Assembly (NCBI GenBank): GCA_017651565.1
Contig: JAGCCQ010000005.1
Span: forward strand, 1-44,302
Length of the DNA stretch: 44,302 bases
Origin: Bacilli bacterium
GTDB taxonomy: Bacteria > Bacillota_I > Bacilli_A > RFN20 > CAG-826
Direction: 5' to 3'
Made by a program: the position numbers and the translations under genes. This document shows, one piece after another, positions 1 through 8,572 of this stretch. The notes under the pieces were generated by a model that saw nothing but the letters and a program-made list of their open reading frames with translations, made no database searches and had not been told where the DNA came from. Position 1 is the stretch's first letter. The number at the start of each line of letters is the position of its first letter.

Positions 1-1875
1 AACGATATCTAAAATTGTTTGTTTTGTATTGTTGATGACTTCTCTATCCATATGATAGATAGTAACTTGGCCATTATCTTCAATGTCAATTTTGACATTA
101 TCATTCTTAGCGATGATTTCGTTAATAACTTTACCGCCAGTACCGATAACATCTCTAATCTTATCTGCATCAATATAGAATGTATCCATCTTTGGAGCAT
201 ATTTACCGACATCTTTACGTGGTTCGGAAATAGCTTTTGCCATGACTTCTCTAATTTGAGCACGTGCAACATGAGCTTGAGCAAGAGCTTCTTTTAAGAC
301 TTCACGAGTGACACCTTTAATTTTGATATCCATTTGTAAAGCAGTAATACCTTTTTCAGTACCAGCAACTTTGAAGTCCATATCACCAAAGTGATCTTCT
401 AAACCTTGGATATCGGTAAGAATTGTGTATGGGTGTTTACCATCTAATGGACCACTACTAATTAAGCCCATAGCGATACCAGAAACCATAGCTTTGATTG
501 GAACACCAGCTGCCATTAATGACATACATGATGCACAGATAGATGCTTGAGAAGATGAACCATTAGATTCACAAACTTCAGCAACTGTTCTAATTGTGTA
601 TGGGAATTCTTCTTCAGAAGGAATGACATAACTTAATGCTCTTTCACCTAAAGCACCATGACCAATTTCTCTACGGCCTGGGGAACCCATTCTACCAACT
701 TCACCAACTGAGTAAGGTGGGAAATTGTAATGATGCATCCAGTGTCTTGTTTCTTCTGGAGTTAAATTATCAATAATTTGTTCATCAGATTTTGCACCTA
801 ATGTTGTAATTGAGATAACTTGTGTTTGACCACGAGTGAACATGGCAGAACCATGAACTCTTGGTAATAAGTCGACTTGAGCGTCTAATGGACGAATTTC
901 ATCAACTTTACGGCCGTCTGGTCTAATCTTTTCATCAGTGATTAATCTTCTAACTTCTTTAGCAACTAATCCTTCTAATGTTTCGTTGACCATGTGCATT
1001 GCTTTTTGATGGTCTTTTTCGTTTTCATATTTACGTGTATCGTAATCATCTAAGATTTCGTTTTCGATAGCATCAATTGCGTCTTGTCTTTCTAACTTAT
1101 CAAAGATAGAGATAGCTTTTTTGAGTCTTTCTTCCGCTCTATCAGTGACGTCTTTAAGAATTGTTGGATCACATTGATATAATTCGATTTCTCTTTTTGG
1201 TTTGCCGATTTCTTTAATGATTGTTTCTTGCCATGCACATAATTTCTTAATTGCTTCATGACCAAACATTAAAGCATCTAACATTGTATCTTCATCTAAT
1301 TGATCAGCACCTGCTTCAACCATGTTGATAGCATCCTTGGTACCTGCAACAGTTAAATTTAAATCACTTGCTTCTTTTTCAGCGACAGTTGGGTTAATGA
1401 TGAATTTACCGTTAACTCTACCAACTTGAACACCAGCAATTGGACCATCGAATGGAATATCAGAAATACCTAGTGCTAAGGAAGAACCTAACATTGCAGT
1501 CATTTCAGGAGTACAATCTTGGTCAACAGACATAACTGTGTTGACGATTTGAACTTCGTTTCTGAATCCTTCAGAGAACATTGGTCTAATTGGACGGTCA
1601 ATTAATCTTGCAGTTAAAGTAGCATGTTCACCAGCTCTACCTTCTCTTCTTAAGAAGGAACCAGGGATTTTACCTACTGCATATTGCTTTTCTTCATAAC
1701 CAACAGTTAATGGGAAGAAATCTCCCTCTTTTGGTTCATCAGAACAGCATACTGTGGAAAGAACAACTGTTTCATTGAGTCTTACTAAAACAGCGCCGTC
1801 AGCTTGTTTAGCAATCTCGCCAGTTTCAACTACAAACTTCTTTCCTTCGAACTCTAATTCGAATACTTTTTTCAT
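1..1875 (-). CDS. pnp: Polynucleotide phosphorylase, 3' end outside the window
   Basis: PNPase degrades RNA 3'-to-5' using phosphate and is a core exoribonuclease of the RNA degradosome. The reading frame starts with ATG at 1875, 8-9 bp after AAAGAGG, and stays open for 625 codons to the left edge, so the C-terminal S1 domain is missing from view. Two RNase PH-like halves are visible. The second contains the conserved stretch around [15 protein letters not shown] near residues 400-415. A KH domain with the loop IGTGGK lies close to the edge. The gene follows rpsO, as in most Firmicutes, but has its own promoter at 1910-1938 and is separated from rpsO by a terminator-like hairpin. Identity is certain. 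Confidence 0.97.
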   Translation of the reverse strand, partial: MKKVFELEFEGKKFVVETGEIAKQADGAVLVRLNETVVLSTVCCSDEPKEGDFFPLTVGYEEKQYAVGKIPGSFLRREGRAGEHATLTARLIDRPIRPMFSEGFRNEVQIVNTVMSVDQDCTPEMTAMLGSSLALGISDIPFDGPIAGVQVGRVNGKFIINPTVAEKEASDLNLTVAGTKDAINMVEAGADQLDEDTMLDALMFGHEAIKKLCAWQETIIKEIGKPKREIELYQCDPTILKDVTDRAEERLKKAISIFDKLERQDAIDAIENEILDDYDTRKYENEKDHQKAMHMVNETLEGLVAKEVRRLITDEKIRPDGRKVDEIRPLDAQVDLLPRVHGSAMFTRGQTQVISITTLGAKSDEQIIDNLTPEETRHWMHHYNFPPYSVGEVGRMGSPGRREIGHGALGERALSYVIPSEEEFPYTIRTVAEVCESNGSSSQASICASCMSLMAAGVPIKAMVSGIAMGLISSGPLDGKHPYTILTDIQGLEDHFGDMDFKVAGTEKGITALQMDIKIKGVTREVLKEALAQAHVARAQIREVMAKAISEPRKDVGKYAPKMDTFYIDADKIRDVIGTGGKVINEIIAKNDNVKIDIEDNGQVTIYHMDREVINNTKQTILDIV

Positions 1876-1909
1876 TTTCTTTTCCTCTTTTTAATTTTTC
1901 AACTCCACC

Positions 1910-1938
1910 ATTATATTAAATATATAAAAGTTTGTAAA
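1910..1938 (-). promoter_or_regulatory. pnp promoter overlapping a dyad
   Basis: On the minus strand TTTACA (1933-1938) and TATAAT (1910-1915) are 17 bp apart, a near-consensus sigma-A promoter placed 35 bp before the pnp start. The -35 box lies inside an imperfect inverted repeat with arms AAAAGT/ACTTTT and TGT/ACA (1926-1947), which could be an operator. Confidence 0.75.
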
Positions 1939-1950
1939 CAGACTTTTATA

Positions 1951-1980
1951 GAAAAGAAAAAGCCACTCAAACGAGCGGCT
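1951..1980 (-). terminator. Intrinsic terminator after rpsO
   Basis: Minus-strand arms AGCCGCTC and GAGTGGCT (1961-1980, one G-U pair, loop GTTT) are followed by TTTTTCTTTTC. The hairpin lies 20 bp after the rpsO stop and before the pnp promoter. Read-through into pnp is still possible, as known in other bacteria. Confidence 0.8.
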
Positions 1981-2000
1981 AGTTCATACATCTTGATAAC

Positions 2001-2270
2001 TTATTTTCTTAAGCCTAAATCAGCGATAAGTTTAGAATAAGCATCTCTGTCTTTGTTGACAAGATAAGCTAATAAGCTACGTCTTTGTCCAACTAAAATC
2101 ATAAGTGAACGTTTTGAATTTGCGTCTTTATGATTTTTCTTTAGGTGAGCTGTTAATGCATTGATTTGATCAGTTAAGATTGCAACTTGAACTTGAACAG
2201 AACCAGTGTCTTTTTCATTCTTACCGAATTTTTTAACTAACTCTGCTTTTCTTTCTTTGGAAACTGCCAT
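2001..2270 (-). CDS. rpsO: 30S ribosomal protein S15
   Basis: S15 is a primary binder of the 16S rRNA central domain and helps form intersubunit bridges. The 89-residue protein has the usual length and the conserved GSVQVQVAILTDQI, SKRSLM and RRSLLAYL stretches. The ATG at 2270 follows a strong AGGAGGG site. An 80-nt leader with its own promoter and a mismatched hairpin precedes it. S15 is known to repress its own translation through leader RNA in several bacteria, so that hairpin may be the target; this last point is inference. Confidence 0.97.
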   Translation of the reverse strand: MAVSKERKAELVKKFGKNEKDTGSVQVQVAILTDQINALTAHLKKNHKDANSKRSLMILVGQRRSLLAYLVNKDRDAYSKLIADLGLRK

Positions 2271-2305
2271 TGAAATATCCCTCCTAAAATCTACTTGGCT
2301 ATAAA

Positions 2306-2338
2306 CAATGTTAAACGTTTGGGAATCGTTAAACTTTG
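2306..2338 (-). ncRNA. rpsO leader hairpin, possible S15 autoregulatory element
   Basis: Minus-strand arms CAAAGTTTAACG and CGTTTAACATTG can form ten base pairs with an A-A and a U-U mismatch around a 9-nt loop. The hairpin lies within the rpsO 5' UTR, upstream of the AGGAGGG site. Binding by S15 is an inference from known S15 leader regulation; I cannot match it to a published fold. Confidence 0.45.
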
Positions 2339-2355
2339 TCTAAGCTGCGATAAAT

Positions 2356-2384
2356 AATATATATTTAATCAAACTGAAAAGCAA
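2356..2384 (-). promoter_or_regulatory. rpsO promoter
   Basis: TTGCTT (2379-2384) and TATATT (2356-2361) are 17 bp apart on the minus strand. This gives a start near 2349 and an 80-nt leader. The -35 box lies just outside the ribF stop codon. Confidence 0.6.
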
Positions 2385-2389
2385 CCTTT

Positions 2390-3292
2390 TTAATCAACTT
2401 TCTTATTAAAGAAGTCTTTTGCGGCTAATCTATCACGATATAATTCATCAGATAATTCGAATTCGCTTTCAAATTTATAGTTCTCTCTATGGAAATCAAT
2501 GAACTCAAATTCCATTCTTTCGCCATAGATATCTTCATTAAAGTCTAATAAGAAAACTTCTAGTATTGGTGCATCTAATTCATCTACAGTTGGATGTGTT
2601 CCAAATGATGCAATTGCGTTATATTCTTCGTCATATAGCTTTGCTATTCCAAAATATACACCTTCTCTAGGCATGAAATAAGAATCATATAAAGAAAGGT
2701 TTGCGGTTGGATAACCGAGTCTTGCACCATTTTGTAACCCTTTAACAACTTTTCCTCTAACGGAATAATGTCTACCGAGCAAACGATTAGCTAAAGTGAT
2801 TTGTCCTTTGCTTAATGCATCAAAGATCCATCTAGAAGAAATCTTTTCATTATCAAACATTTCGTATCCAACAACTTTTGTTATGAAATATTTACTTAGT
2901 AAATCAACATCGCCTTTCTTTTGATAACCAAAAGTATAATCAGCGCCACAAACACAAACCGATGGTTTTAGTGATTTAAGTTGCTTTAAAAAGTCTTCTG
3001 GAGATGCCTCTATTAACGCTTTTGACATCTCTACTTCGAAATAATAATCAACGCCTAACTCTTTAAAGAGTTTTACTTTATCATGTGTAGGAGTTAATAA
3101 TTCAGTGCTTCCGTTTAAGAAGTTATAAGCAGAATTGCTAAAAGAAAGAACGCCTACTTTTTTCCCTAATTTCTTAGCTTCGTTAATAATTTTTTGATGG
3201 CCCAAATGCACTCCATCAAAGAAGCCAAGACATAAAACTATATTCTCATCCAAAGATGGGAAACTCTGATAATCAAATTCAAATACATCCAT
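2390..3292 (-). CDS. ribF: Bifunctional riboflavin kinase / FAD synthetase
   Basis: RibF phosphorylates riboflavin to FMN and adenylylates FMN to FAD. The 300-residue length is typical of the bifunctional form. The N-terminal nucleotidyltransferase carries GFFDGVHLGHQ (residues 23-33). The C-terminal kinase carries the GARLGYPTANL loop near residues 190-200. The start at 3292 overlaps the truB end by 14 bp, so the two genes are translationally coupled. The flavin products suit a window that also encodes a flavodoxin and a flavo-diiron protein. The truB-ribF-rpsO order is ordinary for Bacilli. Confidence 0.96.
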   Translation of the reverse strand: MDVFEFDYQSFPSLDENIVLCLGFFDGVHLGHQKIINEAKKLGKKVGVLSFSNSAYNFLNGSTELLTPTHDKVKLFKELGVDYYFEVEMSKALIEASPEDFLKQLKSLKPSVCVCGADYTFGYQKKGDVDLLSKYFITKVVGYEMFDNEKISSRWIFDALSKGQITLANRLLGRHYSVRGKVVKGLQNGARLGYPTANLSLYDSYFMPREGVYFGIAKLYDEEYNAIASFGTHPTVDELDAPILEVFLLDFNEDIYGERMEFEFIDFHRENYKFESEFELSDELYRDRLAAKDFFNKKVD

Positions 3293-4157
3293 TATTGTTT
3301 AAATTCCTAGCACAAAAATAATATTCGTGTTCCTTAAGTTGGTAAATTGCTTGAACATTATTGTTGCTATCTACCACACAATATTGTGTGCACAAGTCAG
3401 GGAATAATTTCAATGATAATTTACCACCATGCTTAACTTTTTTAAGTGTTTCATCATCCATTACTTTATAAACAGGCATATAAGTTTTGATGACTTCAAA
3501 CATATCTAAACTATCGTCCATCGAGACTGATTCGATAGGTTTAGAATTCTCAATTTTAAAGTCTCCAATCTGCACTCTTTCTAAAGTTTCTAGATAACCT
3601 ACATTATTTAGTTTTTCCGCTATTGTTTCTCCTAGCGTTCTTATATATGTTCCCTTCGAAACAGTTGCCTTAAAAGTAATGGCGTTATCTTCTAATTTGA
3701 GTAGCTCTAACTCATGGATAAAAATGTCTCTTGCTTTTCTTTCGACAGTCTTACCTTCATGAGCAAGTTCATAAAGCTTTCTTCCATCGATATGAATTGC
3801 GCTTGTCATAGGAGGAATTTGCTTTTGATTTCCTAATAAAATAGTTAGTACTTTTTTAGTAGTATCTATGTCTATTGTAGAAATATGCTTTTCTTCAATG
3901 ATTTCACCTGTTAAATCTGCAGTCGAGGTTTTCTTTCCTAAAACGAGTTTTGCAATATAAGTTTTCTTATCGTTTTCCATAAAAGATAATAGCTTTGTAG
4001 CATCGCCATAGGCGATTAAAAGAAGACCAGTAGCAAATGGATCCAATGTGCCATTATGACCAATCTTTTCTATAGAAAACTTATGTGAAAGCTTTTTACA
4101 GACATCAAATGATGTCCAATCTTTACTCTTATTTAATAATAAAAATCCATTTTTCAT
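3279..4157 (-). CDS. truB: tRNA pseudouridine(55) synthase
   Basis: TruB makes pseudouridine 55 in the T loop of tRNAs. The catalytic aspartate is Asp39 in the GTLDPFATG motif, and the following conserved KTY region is present. The length of 292 residues is normal for the bacterial enzyme. The gene ends in TGA, evidence that UGA is a stop in this organism. Upstream there is no recognisable Shine-Dalgarno sequence. A TATAAT on the minus strand (4178-4183) lies 20 bp before the ATG, predicting a leader of only about 14 nt. In Bacillus truB normally follows rbfA; here two plus-strand genes have come between them. Confidence 0.95.
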   Translation of the reverse strand: MKNGFLLLNKSKDWTSFDVCKKLSHKFSIEKIGHNGTLDPFATGLLLIAYGDATKLLSFMENDKKTYIAKLVLGKKTSTADLTGEIIEEKHISTIDIDTTKKVLTILLGNQKQIPPMTSAIHIDGRKLYELAHEGKTVERKARDIFIHELELLKLEDNAITFKATVSKGTYIRTLGETIAEKLNNVGYLETLERVQIGDFKIENSKPIESVSMDDSLDMFEVIKTYMPVYKVMDDETLKKVKHGGKLSLKLFPDLCTQYCVVDSNNNVQAIYQLKEHEYYFCARNLNNNGCI

Positions 4158-4177
4158 ATTTCAAATCGGTACACATA

Positions 4178-4187
4178 ATTATATAAT
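4178..4187. promoter_or_regulatory. Shared divergent -10 region
   Basis: Within the 41 bp between the truB and ttcA-like start codons, TATAAT occurs on the plus strand at 4182-4187 and on the minus strand at 4178-4183. The two -10 boxes overlap by two bases, so only one polymerase could open this site at a time. The -35 matches are weak on both sides (plus: TTTCAA at 4159-4164). Confidence 0.55.
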
Positions 4188-4198
4188 TATTGCACTAT

Positions 4199-5404
4199 AT
4201 GAAAGCAATAAGAACATTACTAGCTTGTATTAGAAAAGCAGACCAAACATATAATTTAATCCAACATGGAGATAAAATCGTCATTGGATTATCTGGTGGA
4301 AAAGATAGTATTGCTTTAACCTACTGTCTGTCACTTTATAAAAAGTTTTCTCACACAGATTTTAAGATTCAACCAGTTGTTTTAAATCTTGGTTTTCCAG
4401 GGTTCAATCCACAACCATTAATTGAGTTTTGTAGGTCCTTAGATCTTGATTTAATTGTCTCTGATAACACTGATGTCTATAAGGTTTTAGAGATTCAAAA
4501 AGAAAATCAAAATTCTAAGCATTTGCCTTGTTCTATCTGCTCAAGAATGAAGAAAGCTGCAATTAATAAAGTAGCTAAAGAAATAGGATTCAACAAAGTT
4601 GCCTTCGCTCATCATGCTGAAGATGCTATTGAAACTTTATTTATGAATGAAATTTATGGAGGTAGAGTTGCAACATTCTCTCCAAAAATGCATTTAGAGA
4701 AAGCTGATATTGAATTTATTAGACCTTTGATTCACGTTAGAGAATCAGATATTAAGAAACTTATTAGAGAAGAAAATCTTCCAGTTGTTGGTTCTCACTG
4801 TCCAGCCGATAAAACCACCACTAGAGAAACTATTAAAAACATTCTTGATGGTTTATATAAAGAATTCCCTAAGGCAAAAGAATCATTCTTATCAATGTTA
4901 AGTAACTATGAACATGAAGACTTATGGAATGATAAAATCTATCTTCAAGTAGATCAAGAAGGCTTGGCACTTAAGCCAATCGTCGACAAAATCGACGCTT
5001 TCGCTGCTTATGATATTAGAAATAAGGTTTTCTGCATGGAACAAAATGTTCCTTATGACTTAGAAATCATTCTTGATGAAGAAAGAGAAGCCCACAACTA
5101 TCTAATTATGTTAGGCGAAACTCCTATCGGTCACATTAGATATAGAGCGCTTCCTGATAACAAATACAAAGTCGAACGTTTCTGCATCTTAAAAGAATAC
5201 CGTGCAAAAGGAAGAGGAAGAAAAGTATTCAATTACTTCCTAGACATGCTTGGAGCAAAATTCAATCCATGCACAATTTGTTTTGACGGTCAGCTTTACT
5301 TAAAAGATTTCTATGAATCATGTGGCTGCGTAACAATTGGCGACAAATTCATGGAAGCTGGAATCGAACACGTATACATGGAGAAAAAAATTAATCATGT
5401 TTAA
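4199..5404 (+). CDS. TtcA-type PP-loop ATPase fused to a GNAT acetyltransferase
   Basis: Residues 1 to about 240 are a PP-loop enzyme of the TtcA/TilS class, with SGGKDS at 32-37 and cysteines C111, C114 (CSIC) and C201. TtcA uses three cysteines to hold an iron-sulfur cluster for 2-thiolation of tRNA cytidine 32, so this half probably thiolates tRNA. Residues about 255-398 form a complete GNAT fold with the acetyl-CoA loop around EYRAKGRGRK. The frame is continuous, so this is a fusion and not two genes. I chose the ATG at 4199; a TTG nine bases earlier has no ribosome site. TATAAT ends 11 bp before the ATG, which suggests an almost leaderless mRNA. The acetyltransferase substrate is unknown. 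Confidence 0.88.
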   Translation: MKAIRTLLACIRKADQTYNLIQHGDKIVIGLSGGKDSIALTYCLSLYKKFSHTDFKIQPVVLNLGFPGFNPQPLIEFCRSLDLDLIVSDNTDVYKVLEIQKENQNSKHLPCSICSRMKKAAINKVAKEIGFNKVAFAHHAEDAIETLFMNEIYGGRVATFSPKMHLEKADIEFIRPLIHVRESDIKKLIREENLPVVGSHCPADKTTTRETIKNILDGLYKEFPKAKESFLSMLSNYEHEDLWNDKIYLQVDQEGLALKPIVDKIDAFAAYDIRNKVFCMEQNVPYDLEIILDEEREAHNYLIMLGETPIGHIRYRALPDNKYKVERFCILKEYRAKGRGRKVFNYFLDMLGAKFNPCTICFDGQLYLKDFYESCGCVTIGDKFMEAGIEHVYMEKKINHV

Positions 5405-6368
5405 TTGGGGTTTTATTGGAAGCGGCGCGATTTGCTACAACACTAGCAAGCAAATGTTAAAGAGCGGAAAACACAAGGTTTCTTGTGTTTGGTCCCGAAC
5501 ATATGAGCACGCGTGCGAGTTCGCGAATAGTGTAGGCGCGAGAGCATGCGAAACGCTCGAAGAACTCCTAAATGATAAATCAATTGATGGGATTTATATA
5601 GGAACTCCACATTCATCTCACTATAAATACGCTAAAATGGCGCTTGAGAGAGGAATTCCTGTTTTGTGTGAAAAAGTATTCACATTATCTTACGAAAGTA
5701 GTTTCAATCTCCTAAAAATAGCAAAAGAACATAATACATACATTTGTGAAGCAATGTGGACTTGGTTTTCGCCATCTGCTTTAAAAGTAAAGAGTTGGAT
5801 TAAAGATAATAAGATTGGCAGACCAAAACTAATGAAATCTAACTTCTGTGTGCCTAATTTCTTTAGAAGAAAAGAAAGAGTCTATAAGAAGGAATACGGA
5901 GGAGGAAGTTTATTAGATTTAGGAATTTACCCTATCGCATACGCTTATAACCTTTTTGGTTATCCAGATAAAATCGAAGCTACAGCACGTATGAAAAACG
6001 GCGTTGATTTAGAATGTAACGCAAAACTTATTTATAATACTGGTCTAGTTTGTGAGCTACGTTCAGCTATTGATAGATTAGGAACTTGTTCTACAACAAT
6101 TATTGGTGAAGAAGGTAGGATAAAAGTTCCTGCTCCTATGCACTGCTCTCGAAAGGCCCATTTGAAAGGAAAAGAAAAGATCAAGTACCACGACTCTTAT
6201 CCCTTTGGACTTTATGAAAATGAGTTTACTTTAGTAGCAGAAGAAATTAAGCAAGAAAAAAAGGAATCGATGTACGTTCCTTTTAAATCCACTCTTGATG
6301 TCATGAAAATCATCGAAGAAATAAAAAAGAAAATTGGCTTATCTTACGACGAAGCCAATTCACTATAA
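5397..6368 (+). CDS. Gfo/Idh/MocA-family oxidoreductase
   Basis: This 323-residue protein has an N-terminal NAD(P)-binding Rossmann fold (GFIGSGAI) and the family's GTPHSSHYKYAKMAL segment. The usual EKP motif reads EKV here. The C-terminal domain has the expected GGGSLLDLGIYPIAYA stretch. Members oxidise or reduce sugars and related polyols; the substrate cannot be told. The start at 5397 overlaps the previous stop by 8 bp, so it is coupled to the TtcA-GNAT gene. The first 160 bp are richer in GC and CpG-containing codons than the surroundings. The stop codon directly abuts the rbfA stop, with no intergenic base. Confidence 0.9.
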   Translation: MFNWGFIGSGAICYNTSKQMLKSGKHKVSCVWSRTYEHACEFANSVGARACETLEELLNDKSIDGIYIGTPHSSHYKYAKMALERGIPVLCEKVFTLSYESSFNLLKIAKEHNTYICEAMWTWFSPSALKVKSWIKDNKIGRPKLMKSNFCVPNFFRRKERVYKKEYGGGSLLDLGIYPIAYAYNLFGYPDKIEATARMKNGVDLECNAKLIYNTGLVCELRSAIDRLGTCSTTIIGEEGRIKVPAPMHCSRKAHLKGKEKIKYHDSYPFGLYENEFTLVAEEIKQEKKESMYVPFKSTLDVMKIIEEIKKKIGLSYDEANSL

Positions 6369-6704
6369 TTACTTTTTAGAGTTTTCAAGAAGCTCAGTAA
6401 TACGGGCTTCTTTTTTATATCCTTCATCAAGAACAAATCTTAATTCAGGACATCTTCTTGTATCTAATCTTGAGGCTAATTTACTGCGGATAAATCCTTT
6501 GGATTTCTCCAATACTTTCATTCCTTCTACTTCTTGGTCTTCGATAATGAAACTTACATATACAGTCGCATAAGAAATATCTGCGCTTACTTTAACTTCC
6601 GGAATTGTAACAAATCCTAAGTGAGGATTCTTTAATTCGATTTGAATAATTTCAGCAACACCTTTTCTGATAATGCCTGCAATTCTTTCTTGTTTATTAG
6701 CCAT
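6369..6704 (-). CDS. rbfA: Ribosome-binding factor A
   Basis: RbfA is a small KH-like protein that binds the immature 30S subunit and helps 16S 5'-end processing. The 111-residue length and the conserved KNPHLGFVTIPEVKVSADIS and RRCPELRFVLDE regions identify it. Its ATG overlaps the infB stop in a TAATG junction, showing tight coupling. Its last codons contain a plus-strand terminator-like hairpin for the convergent Gfo/Idh gene. Confidence 0.96.
   Translation of the reverse strand: MANKQERIAGIIRKGVAEIIQIELKNPHLGFVTIPEVKVSADISYATVYVSFIIEDQEVEGMKVLEKSKGFIRSKLASRLDTRRCPELRFVLDEGYKKEARITELLENSKK
6387..6415 (+). terminator. Terminator for the Gfo/Idh gene inside rbfA
   Basis: Plus-strand arms AAGAAGC (6387-6393) and GCTTCTT (6406-6412) with a 12-nt loop run into a T-rich tract. 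It begins 18 bp after the Gfo/Idh stop and lies within the rbfA coding sequence. The stem is modest, so confidence is moderate. Confidence 0.5.
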
Positions 6705-8533
6705 TATTCTTCCTTATTAACCATTTCGTAGAATTCGATAATATCTGCTACTTTTTCATCATTGAAGTTTTCAATTGTCATACCACATTCGAAACCTGCT
6801 TTGACTTCTTTAGCTTGATCTTTGCCTCTTTGTAATGAAGCTAATTTACCTTCATAAATAACAACGCCGTCTCTCATGATTCTACATAAAGCATTGTTTT
6901 TAACAATGCCGTCAGTAATCATACAGCCAGCAATTGTGCCAATTTTAGATACTTTGAATAATTGTCTAACTTCAGCTTGTCCAAGAATTGATTCTGTGAG
7001 TTCTGCTGGAGTCATACCTTTCATAGCTGCTTGGATTTCTTCAATCAAAGCATAAATGATTTTGTGCAATCTGATTTCAACTTTTTCTTCTTCAGCTTTT
7101 GCACGTGTTCTTGCATCTGGACGTACGTTGAATCCGTAGATGATTGCATTACTAGCATTAGCTAATAAGACATCAGATTCAGTGATTGCACCCGAAGTTG
7201 CACGAACAATATTGATTTTAATCTTATCTGTAGAAAGTTTTTCTAAAGATGCTTTAACAGCTTCAGCAGAACCAGTTGAGTCTGCTTTAACAATAATGTT
7301 AAAGTTGATGACTTCACCTGTATTTGCAAGCAAGTCTTCTAACTTAGCACCACCAGATTTTGCTTTTTCAGCTTCATCTTTTGCAAGTTTACGTTTCATT
7401 GCGATTTCTTTAGCTTCTGCTTCAGTTGGGAAAGCCATGAAACGGTCACCTGCTAATGGAGTTTCGCTTAAACCAATAACACTAACTGGTGTACTTGGAG
7501 TAGCGCAACTTACTACTGCCTTATATTCATTAGTCATTCTACGAGCTTTGCCGTAAGAAGTGCCAACAACTAAGTAATCACCTTCTCTAAGTGAGCCGTT
7601 TTGAACTAATAATGTAGCCTTAGGACCTTCGTTTTTGTCTAAGACTGCTTCTAAGACAGTACCCATAGCAAATCTATCTGGGTTTGCTTTTAATTCTTTC
7701 ATTTCTGCAACAAGGACGATGCTTTCAAGTAATGCATCGATACCTTTTTTCTGCTTAGCAGAAATTTCTACACAAATGACATCACCACCATAGTCTTCAG
7801 CAACTAATTCGTGAGCCATTAATTCGTTTTTAACTCTGGATGGATCAGCACCTGCTTTATCCACTTTGTTGATTGCAACAATGATTGGAACTCCTGCAGC
7901 TTTAGCGTGGTCGATAGCTTCAATTGTTTGAGGCATAACACCATCATCTGCAGCGACAACTAAGACAACAATATCAGTAACACTAGCACCTCTAGCTCTC
8001 ATTGCAGTGAAAGCTTCGTGGCCTGGAGTATCGATAAATGTGACTTTTTGCCCATTTACTTCTTTTTGATAAGCACCAATCTCTTGTGAAATTCCACCAG
8101 CCTCGGAATCAACTAAGTTGGAATTTCTGATTGCGTCAATTAAAGTTGTTTTACCATGGTCAACGTGTCCCATGACTGTAACAACTGGTGGGCGTGGTTT
8201 TAACTTAGAAGGATCGTCTTTAATTTCGACATCTTCAAAGTTTTCCGCCGCAACAATAACTTTTTTCTCGAAATCGTAGCCGAATTCAAGACAAATAGTT
8301 CCGATTAATTCATCATCTAGAACTGTATTGATAGTAATCATCTTTCCTTGCATGAAAAGGAATTTAATGATGTCACCAACAGGAATTTCTAATGTTTTAG
8401 ATAATTCCCCAACAGTAATAGCGCCAGTATAAGTAAAAACTCCACCATTAACCTTAGTTCTTACTTTGTCAGCTTTGACTTTAGTAGAAACGTTTGTTTC
8501 TCTATCAAAGTTTTTATTGTTATTCTTTCCCAT
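6704..8533 (-). CDS. infB: Translation initiation factor IF-2
   Basis: IF-2 is the GTPase that places initiator tRNA on the 30S subunit and promotes subunit joining. The G-domain motifs [20 protein letters not shown] and SAKQKKG are all present, followed by the C2 domain. I chose the ATG at 8533 because AGGAGGTG precedes it by 6 bp, giving 609 residues. That is short for IF-2: only about 120 residues precede the G domain, as in Mollicutes. It lies 39 bp after nusA, with no ylxR or ylxQ between them. Confidence 0.96.
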   Translation of the reverse strand: MGKNNNKNFDRETNVSTKVKADKVRTKVNGGVFTYTGAITVGELSKTLEIPVGDIIKFLFMQGKMITINTVLDDELIGTICLEFGYDFEKKVIVAAENFEDVEIKDDPSKLKPRPPVVTVMGHVDHGKTTLIDAIRNSNLVDSEAGGISQEIGAYQKEVNGQKVTFIDTPGHEAFTAMRARGASVTDIVVLVVAADDGVMPQTIEAIDHAKAAGVPIIVAINKVDKAGADPSRVKNELMAHELVAEDYGGDVICVEISAKQKKGIDALLESIVLVAEMKELKANPDRFAMGTVLEAVLDKNEGPKATLLVQNGSLREGDYLVVGTSYGKARRMTNEYKAVVSCATPSTPVSVIGLSETPLAGDRFMAFPTEAEAKEIAMKRKLAKDEAEKAKSGGAKLEDLLANTGEVINFNIIVKADSTGSAEAVKASLEKLSTDKIKINIVRATSGAITESDVLLANASNAIIYGFNVRPDARTRAKAEEEKVEIRLHKIIYALIEEIQAAMKGMTPAELTESILGQAEVRQLFKVSKIGTIAGCMITDGIVKNNALCRIMRDGVVIYEGKLASLQRGKDQAKEVKAGFECGMTIENFNDEKVADIIEFYEMVNKEE

Positions 8534-8572
8534 ATTGGCACCTCCTATTAACAATTTTGTGATGATTATCTA

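Noticed and set aside
3279..3281. Mycoplasma genetic code (UGA as Trp)
   Set aside because: truB and the GT2-GtrA gene both end at TGA, where the neighbouring start codon shows that the gene stops. The standard bacterial code fits.
7140..7556. A 138-codon plus-strand frame inside infB
   Set aside because: It is antisense to a highly conserved gene and has no ribosome site or promoter; such shadows are expected from codon bias.
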